A DNA stretch of 64,000 bases from Vibrio cyclitrophicus (GCF_024347435.1 NZ_AP025481.1:1116001-1180000); one strand, 5' to 3'. Positions 1 through 8,858 are shown, counted from the first letter of the stretch. A program made the numbers and translations. Notes: generated by a model not told the origin, from the sequence alone.

Positions 1-120
1 ACGATGACTTTGTACGCATTCTACGCCCTTCGCTCTCAGCCTAAAAAAAGTACAAAGTGGATGATGATCACAATTTATCCTTGATGCAGAATCTGTCATA
101 CGTTACACGGAGACACAGTT

Positions 121-267
121 ATGACGATTAATAAGTATTTCATTTTCTCTCCTCAAGCCTCTGAGGAAACGCTTCAACCAGTATTAACTGAGAAAGAAGT
201 TCAAAGGCAGGAAGCTCTAAGACAGGCGCAGGCCCAAGGCGGGCTTGATACAAACGCTGCCTCTTAA
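121..267 (+). CDS. Small hypothetical protein, 48 aa
   Basis: A short complete ORF reads from ATG 121 to TAA 265-267. A GGAG ribosome binding site lies 8 nt upstream (109-112), and a strong intrinsic terminator follows about 45 nt after the stop, so this looks like a self-contained transcription unit. The product is hydrophilic: a short hydrophobic/aromatic start (MTINKYFIFSP) followed by a Gln/Glu/Ala-rich, probably helical tail. There is no signal peptide or membrane segment. I do not recognise the family. The start, Shine-Dalgarno and terminator together are the only support. Confidence 0.55.
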   Translation: MTINKYFIFSPQASEETLQPVLTEKEVQRQEALRQAQAQGGLDTNAAS

Positions 268-311
268 CTTAAGTTATACGACGTACCAATTTATAGTACC
301 CCCAACAAATG

Positions 312-344
312 AGCTCTACTTCTCTATGTCGTAGAGCTTTTTTT
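312..344 (+). terminator. Intrinsic terminator after the 48-aa ORF
   Basis: An 8-bp perfect stem (AGCTCTAC / GTAGAGCT) with an 11-nt loop is followed by a run of seven T on the plus strand. There is no matching A-run on the other side, so it acts in the plus direction only. Confidence 0.85.
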
Positions 345-554
345 ATGCTTGCCGATTTATTATCCATAAACCTTGGTACTGACCGAGTAAAGCAAACTCG
401 CAACGCAAAAAAACGCCTGACTAAACCCACCAAAGCCATACCTTGTCGTGTCATTTTGTGCTAATAATTCATATTCGTTTTCATTCCTCACTCGCCCCTT
501 TCAAAAACTATAACGCGAGTACCAGAGAACTTAACCACAGGAATCCCGAATTCA

Positions 555-1607
555 ATGGAATACTCAAAACTAGGAAGTAGTCAAATTCCCGTTTCCCGAA
601 TCTGTCTAGGTAGCATGACTTGGGGGCTGCAAAATACTCAACAACAAGCTGACCAACAAATCGAATACGCACTAAGCCAAGGTATTAACTTTATTGATAC
701 CGCAGAGATGTACGCGGTGCCACCTTCACCTGACACTTACGGTAAAACAGAAGCGATTATCGGTAATTGGTTATCGCGTAATCCGCAGCGTCGCCAAGAA
801 TTAATCATCGCGAGTAAAATTGCCGGACCTGGACTTCCTTGGGTTCGAGATGGTGGTCCAATAACCGGTGAAGCCGTGATCGCAGCCGTTGACGCGTCAT
901 TAAAACGCCTACAAACAGACTATATCGACCTTTACCAACTTCATTGGCCAAATCGGACAACGCCTCACTTTGGTAAACATTTCCCAAATCATATTCGATT
1001 CAGCGATATCGACAGAAAACAACATGAAGCAGAGATGTTAGAAATCCTACAAGCATTAGCTAGCTGTATTAAGGCGGGTAAAATTCGCCATGTCGGGCTT
1101 TCAGATGATTCCACTTGGGGCATTAACACATACCTCAAGCTAAGCGAAAAGCATGATTTGCCGCGTATGGTCTCTATACAAAATGAATTTAGCCTGCTGC
1201 ACGCAAAAGATTGGCCATATCTAATTGAGAACTGTGTGCATGAAGGTGTCGCTTATCTACCATGGTCACCTTTAGCTGCAGGCATGTTGAGTGGAAAGTA
1301 CATCGATGGCGCAAGACCGGAAGGTAGCCGTTGGACTTACATGCAACGTAAAGGCATCTTCCGTGATACTGAAACTGCCAATGAAGCGGTTAAAGGCTAT
1401 GTTGAAGTGGCGAACGCACACGGGTTTACACCGAGCCAACTTGCATTAGCATGGTGTAATCAAGTTGATGGTGTCACCTCCACAATTATTGGTGCAACCA
1501 CCATGGAACAACTGAAAGAAAACGTAGCAGCTTTCAGCAAGCCTCTATCAGAAGAGATACTCACTGATATCAACACAGTGTTTAAGCGCTACCCTGTTCC
1601 ATATTAA
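555..1607 (+). CDS. tas: Tas-like NADP(H)-dependent aldo/keto reductase
   Basis: A 350-aa cytosolic aldo/keto reductase that should reduce aldehydes or ketones with NADPH. It resembles E. coli Tas throughout, including GINFIDTAEMYAVPP near the N-terminus and SLKRLQTDYIDLYQLHWP in the middle. The expected catalytic tetrad is visible: Asp48, Tyr53, Lys88 and His130. The length is normal for the Tas branch, which is longer than YdhF-type reductases. An AGGA ribosome binding site lies upstream of ATG 555, though at a rather long distance. It stands alone between the small-ORF terminator and the next gene. The natural substrate is unknown; E. coli tas was named for suppressing a tyrosine auxotrophy. 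Confidence 0.9.
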   Translation: MEYSKLGSSQIPVSRICLGSMTWGLQNTQQQADQQIEYALSQGINFIDTAEMYAVPPSPDTYGKTEAIIGNWLSRNPQRRQELIIASKIAGPGLPWVRDGGPITGEAVIAAVDASLKRLQTDYIDLYQLHWPNRTTPHFGKHFPNHIRFSDIDRKQHEAEMLEILQALASCIKAGKIRHVGLSDDSTWGINTYLKLSEKHDLPRMVSIQNEFSLLHAKDWPYLIENCVHEGVAYLPWSPLAAGMLSGKYIDGARPEGSRWTYMQRKGIFRDTETANEAVKGYVEVANAHGFTPSQLALAWCNQVDGVTSTIIGATTMEQLKENVAAFSKPLSEEILTDINTVFKRYPVPY

Positions 1608-1737
1608 GCTATAAGTTCACCTAGCCTTCTCAGTTCAGCTTAATCTTAAGCAAGTAAATCAGATAAGAGCGCGCTATTTAGTGCGCTTTTCTTTTTTAAG
1701 TTGGTTGCTTTTTAGTGGATCGCATGAGTTATCACGC

Positions 1738-1766
1738 TTTTGGTTCTCCAACCTTTGCTCTATAAT
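1738..1766 (+). promoter_or_regulatory. Sigma70-type promoter for the RNA methyltransferase gene
   Basis: A perfect TATAAT (1761-1766) lies 27 nt before the ATG at 1794, with a poor -35 (TTTTGG) at 17-bp spacing. The -10 is convincing; the -35 is weak. Confidence 0.6.
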
Positions 1767-1793
1767 GCGCGGGCTTATATCTAGGATAAAAAC

Positions 1794-2537
1794 ATGATTT
1801 CAAAAAACCAATTAAAACTCCTTCGTGCTTTGGGCCAAAAGAAACAACGTAAAGCCCACGGCCAGTTTCTAGTTCAAGGTGAAAAGAACGTTCTTGAGCT
1901 GTTCAATAGTGACTTAGTTGTTAAGAACGTCTTTGCTACGGCTGATTTCTTATCTGAAAATCACGCATCACTATTTGAGTTTGATTGTGTTGAAGCTTCA
2001 CTGGATGACCTAACCAAAGCAAGTACTTTGGTGAGTAACAACGCAGCGATTGCAGTTGTTGAGATCCCAACATTTGAACTACCAAAAGCAACTGGATTGA
2101 TGATTGCGCTGGATGGTGTATCTGACCCAGGCAACCTAGGTACGATTATTCGCGTCGCAGACTGGTATGGCATTAAGCATATCGTTGCGAGCAGCGATTG
2201 TGCAGACCCATACAACCCGAAAACGATCAGCGCGACCATGGGCAGCTTTGGCCGAGTACATGTAAGCCAAACAGACTTACCTGAATACTTAGAGCAAGCG
2301 AACCTACCGGTTTACGGGGCGTTCTTAGAAGGCGAAAGTGTTCATAAGACGGAATTTACTGCCAATGGTATTTTACTGATGGGCAGTGAGTCTCACGGAA
2401 TTCGTGAACAAGCCGCTAAATACGTGACTGATAAGATTACGATTCCAGCATTCGGTGGCGCGGAGTCTTTGAACGTAGCAATGGCGACAGGTATTATTCT
2501 CGACAACATGCGTCGTCAGCATAGCTCGATTTCATAA
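1794..2537 (+). CDS. TrmH/SpoU-family RNA 2'-O-methyltransferase
   Basis: A 247-aa SPOUT-fold methyltransferase predicted to add a 2'-O-methyl group to rRNA or tRNA using S-adenosylmethionine. The N-terminal third (to about residue 90) is a substrate-binding region typical of RlmB/TsnR-like enzymes and includes the GQFLVQGEKNV segment. The catalytic half carries the three SpoU motifs: LDGVSDPGNLGTIIRVADW, LLMGSESHGI and ESLNVAMATGI. These form the knotted SAM pocket and include the conserved Asn and Arg of motif 1. It lies between its own promoter and a bidirectional terminator, so it is monocistronic. The exact nucleotide target cannot be told from sequence. Confidence 0.9.
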   Translation: MISKNQLKLLRALGQKKQRKAHGQFLVQGEKNVLELFNSDLVVKNVFATADFLSENHASLFEFDCVEASLDDLTKASTLVSNNAAIAVVEIPTFELPKATGLMIALDGVSDPGNLGTIIRVADWYGIKHIVASSDCADPYNPKTISATMGSFGRVHVSQTDLPEYLEQANLPVYGAFLEGESVHKTEFTANGILLMGSESHGIREQAAKYVTDKITIPAFGGAESLNVAMATGIILDNMRRQHSSIS

Positions 2538-2570
2538 GCTAACGAGCCAATCGACAGTGTTCAGGTATTA

Positions 2571-2605
2571 AAAAAGGCGTATTGATTAAATCAGTACGCC
2601 TTTTT
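2571..2605. terminator. Bidirectional intrinsic terminator
   Basis: AAAAAGGCGTA and TACGCCTTTTT form an 11-bp stem, with A- and T-runs built into the arms. It lies between the convergent methyltransferase and fdxA genes and can serve both. Confidence 0.85.
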
Positions 2606-2625
2606 ATTTGAGTTCTTTTCAACAA

Positions 2626-2949
2626 CTACTTTTCTAGCATTGCCAACTTATCAGACACACCATTCCATTTTTCAGCTTCATCCATCGGTGCTTTTACTTC
2701 CGTTTGCACTGGCCAGATCTCGGCAAGCTCGGCATTCACTTCAATAAAGATCTTTTGGTCTTCTGGCAATTCATCTTCTTGAAAGATCGCTTGAGCATCA
2801 CATTCAGGGACACATAAACCACAATCAATACATTCGATCGGGTTGATTACCATGAAATTTGGTCCTTCATGGAACGCATCTGCGGGACACACTGCCACAC
2901 AGTCTGTGTATTTACATTGAATACAATTATCGCCTACGACAAACGCCAT
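2626..2949 (-). CDS. fdxA: Seven-iron ferredoxin FdxA
   Basis: A 107-aa ferredoxin carrying one [3Fe-4S] and one [4Fe-4S] cluster, a low-potential cytosolic electron carrier. The cysteine pattern matches Azotobacter-type FdI. Cys9, Cys17 and Cys50 are expected to bind the 3Fe cluster, Cys21, Cys40, Cys43 and Cys46 the 4Fe cluster, and Cys12 is a non-ligand. The motifs read [16 protein letters not shown] and [13 protein letters not shown]. The C-terminal acidic extension of about 50 residues ([17 protein letters not shown]) is typical of FdxA. It is convergent with the upstream methyltransferase gene and divergent from the FAD oxidoreductase. The redox partner is not evident. Confidence 0.95.
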   Translation of the reverse strand: MAFVVGDNCIQCKYTDCVAVCPADAFHEGPNFMVINPIECIDCGLCVPECDAQAIFQEDELPEDQKIFIEVNAELAEIWPVQTEVKAPMDEAEKWNGVSDKLAMLEK

Positions 2950-3070
2950 GATGCTCTGCTCTATAAGTTAGTCAAAATTGAAGAATGGGGGATAATACTC
3001 ATCCCAAGGCAAAATTCAACATCATACGACTCTAATATCGTGTCTATTTGCTCCATGCTTCCAAATTAGT

Positions 3071-3099
3071 ATGACAGATAAATCAATTTCTCGTAAAAT
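3071..3099 (+). promoter_or_regulatory. Sigma70-type promoter for the FAD oxidoreductase gene
   Basis: ATGACA (3071-3076), a 17-bp spacer and TAAAAT (3094-3099) match the -35/-10 layout at 5/6 positions each. This leaves a 5' leader of roughly 95-100 nt before ATG 3204. Confidence 0.6.
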
Positions 3100-3203
3100 G
3101 CGCGCCATTGTGAGCTTATCGCTTCTTTCAACATCAGCGTTTTCATCAAACTCTGTATTAAGAAACGATCTAGCTAAGACACCTATAAAAACGAGACATC
3201 AAA

Positions 3204-4835
3204 ATGATACGTTTAACCGAAATTAAACTCCCGCTAGACCATGAAGAGTCAGCCATTCAAGACGCTATTGAAGCAAAGCTTGGCATTAACGCTGGTCAGG
3301 TACTATCTTTTAATATCTTTAAACGTGGCTACGATGCTCGTAAGAAATCAAAGATCTTACTTATCTACACGCTTGATGTTCTCGTTGAAAACGAAGCTGA
3401 GCTGCTAGAACAATTCATCAGCGACCCGCACGTAAAAGTGACTCCTGATATGGAGTACAAGTTTGTCGCTAAGGCCGTTGAGAACCAAACTGAGCGCCCT
3501 GTGGTTATCGGTTTTGGCCCATGCGGTCTGTTCGCTGGCCTAGTGCTTGCTCAAATGGGTTTCAACCCAATTATTGTTGAGCGCGGTAAAGAAGTTCGTG
3601 AACGTACTAAAGATACCTTTGGTTTCTGGCGTAAGCGTACGCTAAACACAGAATCAAACGTACAGTTTGGTGAAGGCGGCGCAGGTACTTTCTCTGACGG
3701 TAAACTTTATAGCCAAGTAAAAGATCCAAAGCACTACGGCCGTAAAGTAATTGAAGAATTCGTTGCTGCAGGCGCACCAGAAGAAATTCTATACGTGAGT
3801 AAGCCGCACATCGGTACCTTTAAACTGGTTACGATGATCGAAAAGATGCGTGCTTCTATCATTGAACTCGGCGGCGAAATCCGTTTCAGTACTCGTGTAG
3901 ACGACGTTCATATGGAAGATGGCCAAATCACTGGCCTAACGCTTTCTAACGGTGAAGAAATTAAGTCACGCCACATAGTACTGGCTGTTGGCCACAGTGC
4001 TCGTGACACGTTTGAAATGCTACATGAGCGCGGCGTTTACATGGAAGCGAAGCCTTTCTCTGTTGGTTTCCGTATCGAACACAAACAATCGATGATTGAT
4101 GAAGCGCGTTTCGGTAAGAACGCAGGCAACCCAATCCTAGGTGCTGCGGACTACAAACTGGTTCACCACTGTAAGAATGGCCGCACTGTATACAGCTTCT
4201 GTATGTGCCCAGGCGGTACTGTAGTAGCTGCGACGTCTGAAGAAGGCCGCGTAGTAACTAACGGCATGAGCCAATACTCTCGTGCAGAACGTAACGCAAA
4301 CAGTGCAATCGTTGTAGGTATCGACCCAGAGCGTGATTACCCAGGTGACGCACTGGCTGGTATCCGTTTACAACGTGAACTAGAAAGTGGCGCTTATGTA
4401 CTTGGTGGTGAAAACTACGATGCACCAGCTCAGAAAATCGGTGACTTCTTGAAAGGTCGCGATCCAAGTGCAATCGGTGAAGTACAACCGTCGTTCACAC
4501 CGGGTATCCACCTGACTGATATTTCAAAAGCACTGCCTGATTTCGCTATCGAAGCGATTCGTGAAGCAATCCCAGCGTTCGAGAAGAAGATCAAAGGTTT
4601 CTCTACACCAGACGGCCTACTAACTGGTGTTGAGACTCGTACGTCTTCTCCTGTATGCATCAAACGTGGTAAAGACTTCCAAAGCATCAACCTTAAGGGC
4701 TTCTTCCCTGCTGGCGAAGGTGCAGGCTACGCAGGCGGTATCCTTTCCGCTGGTATTGATGGTATTAAGGCTGCAGAAGCGCTAGCACTATCAATGGCAG
4801 AGCAAAACCAAGCCGAGAAGATTGAGATCGCTTAA
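3204..4835 (+). CDS. FAD-dependent dehydrogenase, COG2509-like
   Basis: A 543-aa cytosolic flavoprotein. Residues 1-90 form a small N-terminal domain seen in this family. A dinucleotide-binding fold follows, with the GxGxxG-like segment VVIGFGPCGLFAGLVLAQMG and then an acidic ribose-binding residue in IIVERGKE. The GEGGAGTFSDGKL motif, CPGGTVVAA, and the C-terminal FPAGEGAGYAGGILSAGIDG (FAD contact) are the hallmarks of this uncharacterised NAD(P)/FAD-dependent oxidoreductase group. The length is normal. It has its own promoter and terminator. No substrate is established for the family and none is suggested by the neighbours. Confidence 0.85.
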   Translation: MIRLTEIKLPLDHEESAIQDAIEAKLGINAGQVLSFNIFKRGYDARKKSKILLIYTLDVLVENEAELLEQFISDPHVKVTPDMEYKFVAKAVENQTERPVVIGFGPCGLFAGLVLAQMGFNPIIVERGKEVRERTKDTFGFWRKRTLNTESNVQFGEGGAGTFSDGKLYSQVKDPKHYGRKVIEEFVAAGAPEEILYVSKPHIGTFKLVTMIEKMRASIIELGGEIRFSTRVDDVHMEDGQITGLTLSNGEEIKSRHIVLAVGHSARDTFEMLHERGVYMEAKPFSVGFRIEHKQSMIDEARFGKNAGNPILGAADYKLVHHCKNGRTVYSFCMCPGGTVVAATSEEGRVVTNGMSQYSRAERNANSAIVVGIDPERDYPGDALAGIRLQRELESGAYVLGGENYDAPAQKIGDFLKGRDPSAIGEVQPSFTPGIHLTDISKALPDFAIEAIREAIPAFEKKIKGFSTPDGLLTGVETRTSSPVCIKRGKDFQSINLKGFFPAGEGAGYAGGILSAGIDGIKAAEALALSMAEQNQAEKIEIA

Positions 4836-4879
4836 ACGCTTTCGATAAACCCAAGCTAAATAGCGAACACCCAAAACTG

Positions 4880-4914
4880 AAAATCCAGTGTCTTGTCGAC
4901 ACTGGATTTTTTTA
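4880..4914 (+). terminator. Intrinsic terminator after the FAD oxidoreductase gene
   Basis: The long stem AAATCCAGTGTC / GACACTGGATTT with a 5-nt loop is followed by a T-run. Confidence 0.85.
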
Positions 4915-5031
4915 TGTGCATGTGACTAGCGGTGAGCAAGCAACATGGTAGAATGCAGCCATTAATCTTATCCTCATATAAGATTGTTGAACCTTTCCAT
5001 CGCTATTTAGCCAAATCATACCGAGAAACTT

Positions 5032-6228
5032 ATGCCATTTTCCAAGCTTGGATTAAGCTCACCTATTGTTAAAGCCGTTGCAAAACAAGGCTATGAAAAG
5101 CCAACCTCTATTCAAGAAAAAGCAATTCCGATTGTGCTTTCTGGTAAGAACCTAATTGCTGCTGCACAAACAGGTACAGGTAAAACTGCGAGCTTTGTTC
5201 TCCCTATCTTAGAAATGCTAAGTAAAGGTGAAACACAACGTAAAAAACGTATTCGTGCTGTTATTTTGACACCAACTCGCGAGCTTGCGATTCAGGTTGA
5301 ACAGAACATTACTAAGTACGCGAAGTTCCTAAACCTAACATCACTAGCGATGTACGGGGGCGTATCTTACCAGCACCAGAAAGACCGCTTGATTGAAGGC
5401 GTCGATATTCTTGTGGCAACACCAGGTCGTTTAATCGACATGTACGGACAACGCGCGGTTCATTTTGATGAAGTTGAAGTACTGGTTCTTGATGAAGCCG
5501 ACCGCATGCTAGACATGGGTTTCATCGAAGACATCAACAAGATCATCGCACGTTTGCCACAAAACATTCAAAACCTGTTGTTCTCAGCAACGCTATCAAC
5601 GCCAGTGCGTGCGCTAGCGAAAAGCGCAATCAGTGAAGCGGAAGAGATTTCTATCGCTAAGACTGACGCATCTAAAGCGAACATTGAACAATGGCTAGTT
5701 ACAGTCGATAAAGACCGTAAATCTGCACTGTTAAGCCACATGATCACTGACGGCGAGTGGGACCAAGCGCTTATCTTTATCGAGACTAAGCACGGCGCCG
5801 CTAAGTTGGTTGCTCAACTTGAAAAGCGTGGTATCCAAGCAGAAGCGTTCCACAGTGGACGTAGCCAAGCGATTCGTGAAAAGATTCTGGCTGACTTCAA
5901 AAAAGGTCGTCTAAAATATCTAGTTGCAACAGGTGTTGCTGCTCGTGGTATCGATATCGATAACCTAAGCCGCGTAGTGAACTACGACATCCCATTCCCA
6001 GCAGACGACTATGTTCACCGTATTGGTCGTACAGGCCGTGCTGATGCTTCTGGTGAAGCGATCTCTTTCCTATCGAAAGATAACTTCAAGAACCTGTGCA
6101 TCATTGAAAAACGTCTTGGCCACTTGATTGAACGTCGCGTTGTTGAAGGTTTCGAACCACGCAAAGAAGTGCCAATTTCAGTATTGAACTTCGTTCCTAA
6201 GAAGAAAAGAGAACAGCAACAAGACTAA
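5032..6228 (+). CDS. DEAD-box ATP-dependent RNA helicase, RhlE-like
   Basis: A 398-aa helicase core that unwinds short RNA duplexes with ATP. Motifs in order: Q motif (GYEKPTSIQEKAIP), Walker A AQTGTGKT, motif Ia PTRELAIQ, GG, TPGRLID, DEAD (VLDEADRMLDMGF), SAT, then in the second RecA lobe FIETKHGA, VATGVAARGIDI and HRIGRTGRAD. It is closest to RhlE among the E. coli helicases. The C-terminal extension is very short (about 30 residues, ending KKKREQQQD), unlike the long basic tail of E. coli RhlE, so RNA-specificity elements may be reduced. It is followed by an intrinsic terminator. A role in rRNA maturation or cold adaptation is possible but inferred only from the family. Confidence 0.88.
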   Translation: MPFSKLGLSSPIVKAVAKQGYEKPTSIQEKAIPIVLSGKNLIAAAQTGTGKTASFVLPILEMLSKGETQRKKRIRAVILTPTRELAIQVEQNITKYAKFLNLTSLAMYGGVSYQHQKDRLIEGVDILVATPGRLIDMYGQRAVHFDEVEVLVLDEADRMLDMGFIEDINKIIARLPQNIQNLLFSATLSTPVRALAKSAISEAEEISIAKTDASKANIEQWLVTVDKDRKSALLSHMITDGEWDQALIFIETKHGAAKLVAQLEKRGIQAEAFHSGRSQAIREKILADFKKGRLKYLVATGVAARGIDIDNLSRVVNYDIPFPADDYVHRIGRTGRADASGEAISFLSKDNFKNLCIIEKRLGHLIERRVVEGFEPRKEVPISVLNFVPKKKREQQQD

Positions 6229-6280
6229 GTAATTTCAGTTACAGAAAATACAAAAGTCACGTTAGCCAAAATGAAAATCA

Positions 6281-6307
6281 AACGAAGCCCTATGTGGCTT
6301 CGTTTTG
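6281..6307 (+). terminator. Intrinsic terminator after the RhlE-like gene
   Basis: A 9-bp perfect stem (AACGAAGCC / GGCTTCGTT) ends in a short T-rich tail just ahead of the PPC-domain gene. Confidence 0.7.
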
Positions 6308-6341
6308 TTCTTTGAAATACAAATAAAACTGAGGCAATAAG

Positions 6342-6746
6342 ATGATCGCTCCTATCGCAACGAGGTTAACCCGTGGGCAAGACCTAAAGCTTGAACTCCA
6401 AAAGCTTGTGACAGCGCACAATATCTCAGCGGGCTCTGTCGCGTCGTGTGTCGGGTGTGTTTCTCAACTCAATATTCGTTTGGCTAATGCGAACAACACC
6501 AAGCTAATCAAAGCTCCGTTCGAAATTGTGTCGCTTATGGCAACGCTAACCCCAAACCACCAGCATGTTCATATATCCGTTGCTGATGAAAATGGAAATG
6601 TGATTGGTGGGCACTTGCTTGAAGGGACGATTATCGCGACCACTGCTGAATTGATTGTTCACCGCTACGATACCTTGACCTTCAACAGAGAGCATGACGA
6701 TTCGACAGGTTACACTGAGCTCACTATCAGCAACAACACGCAATAG
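6342..6746 (+). CDS. PPC-domain (DUF296) protein
   Basis: A 134-aa single-domain protein of the plants-and-prokaryotes-conserved (PPC/DUF296) family. The characteristic core is present: a GSVASCVGCVSQLNIRLAN strand region, then TLTPNHQHVHISVADENGNVIGGHL. The two His in HQHVH and the His in GGHL are the probable metal-binding residues of this trimer-forming fold. A GAGG ribosome binding site precedes ATG 6342. Bacterial members are often called DNA-binding by analogy with plant AT-hook proteins, but this one has no AT-hook and the function is unknown. The exonuclease gene starts 62 nt downstream and may be cotranscribed. Confidence 0.85.
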   Translation: MIAPIATRLTRGQDLKLELQKLVTAHNISAGSVASCVGCVSQLNIRLANANNTKLIKAPFEIVSLMATLTPNHQHVHISVADENGNVIGGHLLEGTIIATTAELIVHRYDTLTFNREHDDSTGYTELTISNNTQ

Positions 6747-6808
6747 ATTGACCCGTAGCAGCACTAGCGCCCCATATAAAGCGATACAACCAAATAGTAT
6801 TAGGAAAC

Positions 6809-7435
6809 ATGATGGCTCCCAACTCCGCAGATTCCGTTATCGTTCTCGATTTCGAAACCACAGGCTTATCACCCAATATGGGTGACCGAGCAATTGAAAT
6901 CGGTGCGGTTAAATTAGTTAACGGCGAAGTCGTCGACACCTTCCAGCAACTCATGAATCCAGGGTTTCGTGTTAGCGGGTTCATTGAAAGCTATACCGGA
7001 ATCAATAACCGTATGTTAAGCACGGCGGCCAGTTGCAGTGAAGTGATGGATGAATTTGCAGACTTTATCCAAGGCAGCCAACTTGTTGCTCACAATGCGT
7101 CGTTTGATAAGCGCTTTCTCGATGCGGAATTAGACTTTATTGGCCGAGACTACACAGGCAAGTTCGCTTGCTCAATGTTGATTGCTCGCCGCCTAATCCA
7201 AGACGCACCGACTCATAAGCTAGGCGACCTTGTGCGTTTTAAGAATATCGACAACGACGGTACTTTCCACAGAGCGTTAGCCGATTCAGAAATGACAGCA
7301 CGATTGTGGTTATTGATGATTGATGAACTGCAAAGTGATCACGGTATTCAACAGCCGAGCTTTCAACTGATGCAGAAAATATCTAAGACCGCTAAAGGCT
7401 CGATTCCAAAGCTGCTAATGAGCAATCGCAATTAA
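6809..7435 (+). CDS. DnaQ-like DEDDh 3'-5' exonuclease
   Basis: A 208-aa exonuclease of the Pol III epsilon/RNase T superfamily, expected to remove nucleotides from 3' ends with two divalent metal ions. The acidic residues are all visible: Asp14 and Glu16 (VLDFETTGL), Asp100 (AHNASFDKRF), and His154 with Asp159 (HRALADSE), which makes it a DEDDh enzyme. It has no clamp-binding or polymerase-contact tail like the true DnaQ, and chromosomal dnaQ is normally elsewhere, so this is a paralogue. Two ATGs lie in tandem (6809 and 6812) behind AGGA; the second has the better spacing. A hairpin terminator follows. Confidence 0.88.
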   Translation: MMAPNSADSVIVLDFETTGLSPNMGDRAIEIGAVKLVNGEVVDTFQQLMNPGFRVSGFIESYTGINNRMLSTAASCSEVMDEFADFIQGSQLVAHNASFDKRFLDAELDFIGRDYTGKFACSMLIARRLIQDAPTHKLGDLVRFKNIDNDGTFHRALADSEMTARLWLLMIDELQSDHGIQQPSFQLMQKISKTAKGSIPKLLMSNRN

Positions 7436-7463
7436 AGCTATCAGCTACAAACCATAGATCGAA

Positions 7464-7500
7464 ATAAAGGCTGATTCGTTTCGCGAAATCAGCCTTATTA
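7464..7500. terminator. Terminator between exonuclease and lipoprotein genes
   Basis: AAGGCTGATT and AATCAGCCTT form a 10-bp stem with AT-rich flanks on both sides. It lies between convergent genes. Confidence 0.75.
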
Positions 7501-7525
7501 TATACAAGTGTTACTTAGAGCCGCC

Positions 7526-8362
7526 CTACTCTTGCAGTGCGACCAACGTTGACTTGAGGCTTTCTAATTCATTCATAAAATATACCCATTGCTTATCACT
7601 ACTTGTGGCTGCGATATCGACCAAGAATTTGGCGGATGTCTCCGTATTCTTAGTAAGCGTGGATTCAAGGCCATCAGGATAATAAGCTTCATGGTTAAGC
7701 AACAGCTTCATAATAATAGGCTGAGCAATATGCAAATCAGTCTTCTTTTCAGTAAGCGTCGATAGAGCCTGATATGTATTATTTTGATATTTTCGCCAGC
7801 TGTCATTGGTATTTATCCACTCTTGCGACCAAGCAAAAATAATCTGTTTTTGTTCTTTCGATACCGAACCTAACCATCGTTCTAGCCTTTCTTTTACTCG
7901 TTCTCGGTATCGCTCTCTCGAATCTTCATCATTTAAGGACAATCTTTCTTGGTAGGAATCTTGTTGTTTCTCTCGAAAATTTTTAAGGAACTGATTATCT
8001 TGTTTCGCACTTAGCTGCATACTTAACGCGTAAACATCGGGTGCAAACTTATTAACGATCGTGCGAATATGATTTTTTATTTGATCACTTTGGTTAACGA
8101 TAAAAGCAGAGGTGAGCTCGGAGCGATCTACATTTTCAATAACTTCTAATTGTGAGACGTACAGCGGTAGTTGAGTTTCTTTGTGCCATTGCTGTAACAA
8201 ATCCAATCGCTCTTCAAGTTCTGATTCTTGACTGTTAGTTAGAGAAACAAAGTCTTCGATATAACTCACAACAAACCAACTTATGTTGTTATAGGCGAAT
8301 TTCGTCCCACACCCAGCAAATAGAAAACAGATCAATACGACTAGCCAACGGCACTTTCTCAT
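7526..8362 (-). CDS. DUF6279-like lipoprotein
   Basis: About 278 aa. The N-terminus is a lipoprotein signal peptide (MRKCRWLVVLICFLFAGC) with the lipobox FAGC, so the mature protein should be lipid-anchored at Cys. The mature part begins KFAYNNISWFVVSYIEDFVSL and is then strongly helical and charged, with long Glu/Gln/Arg-rich stretches (residues about 60-200). This matches the DUF6279 family of proteobacterial lipoproteins of unknown function. The ATG at 8362 is preferred over the adjacent GTG at 8365 because the GAGGG ribosome binding site is closer to correct spacing. It is transcribed alone. No enzymatic motif is visible. Confidence 0.8.
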   Translation of the reverse strand: MRKCRWLVVLICFLFAGCGTKFAYNNISWFVVSYIEDFVSLTNSQESELEERLDLLQQWHKETQLPLYVSQLEVIENVDRSELTSAFIVNQSDQIKNHIRTIVNKFAPDVYALSMQLSAKQDNQFLKNFREKQQDSYQERLSLNDEDSRERYRERVKERLERWLGSVSKEQKQIIFAWSQEWINTNDSWRKYQNNTYQALSTLTEKKTDLHIAQPIIMKLLLNHEAYYPDGLESTLTKNTETSAKFLVDIAATSSDKQWVYFMNELESLKSTLVALQE

Positions 8363-8684
8363 CACACCCTCTCACAACATTTTACCAAGCAATGAAATAC
8401 AAAACGATCTTCTAAGGTTAGCTCAAGATCTTAAAACATTACTTAATACCTTAAAATGCTAAAGCTACCTCTTATAAAACTAGCCCGAATAAGCCGTGAC
8501 AGTAAAAACTTTGAGGTAAATTGAGACTTAGCCTTGATAATCTCACCATTTCGACAAATGATTAGACTAAAAATAATTAATAGCAGTGATAAAACTTATT
8601 TTTTATTGTTCATTTGAGGTAATGCGAACCCTATAAAAGAAATGGTGACGTATTTTAAAATGATTAATATTTGGGAGGTAAGCT
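8363..8684. other. Intergenic region, divergent promoters expected
   Basis: 322 bp of AT-rich DNA between the lipoprotein gene (minus) and the 57-aa ORF (plus). A possible plus-strand -10 (CCCTATAAAAG, near 8631) lies about 50 nt before the small ORF. I see no repeats, RNA gene or further ORF with a ribosome binding site here. Confidence 0.4.
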
Positions 8685-8858
8685 ATGGCCGCTACTCCTC
8701 ATTATACAAGCGAGTTACAGTACGAGCTTTGTTATTTTGACGATGGAAAGCTAACCACCATTACGATATATGGATGGCTTGGTATCTTAGCGAAGGAAAA
8801 CATATCAACGATGTTTATTCGATCAGACCTGACCAATGAACGTTTGAATAAAAAATAG
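8685..8858 (+). CDS. Small hypothetical protein, 57 aa
   Basis: A complete 57-codon ORF, ATG 8685 to TAG 8856-8858. It is preceded by an unusually strong ribosome binding site (TTGGGAGGT, 8671-8679) at near-ideal spacing, which is the main argument that it is translated. The product starts MAATPHYTSELQYELCYFDDGKL, is mixed hydrophilic with no signal peptide or transmembrane span, and ends NERLNKK. I do not recognise the family. A perfect 12-bp hairpin follows about 60 nt after the stop. Confidence 0.6.
   Translation: MAATPHYTSELQYELCYFDDGKLTTITIYGWLGILAKENISTMFIRSDLTNERLNKK

Noticed and set aside
4..84. 26-codon open frame at the left edge (ATG 4 to TGA 82)
   Set aside because: Too short, no upstream context in the window, and it may be the 3' end of a gene outside it.
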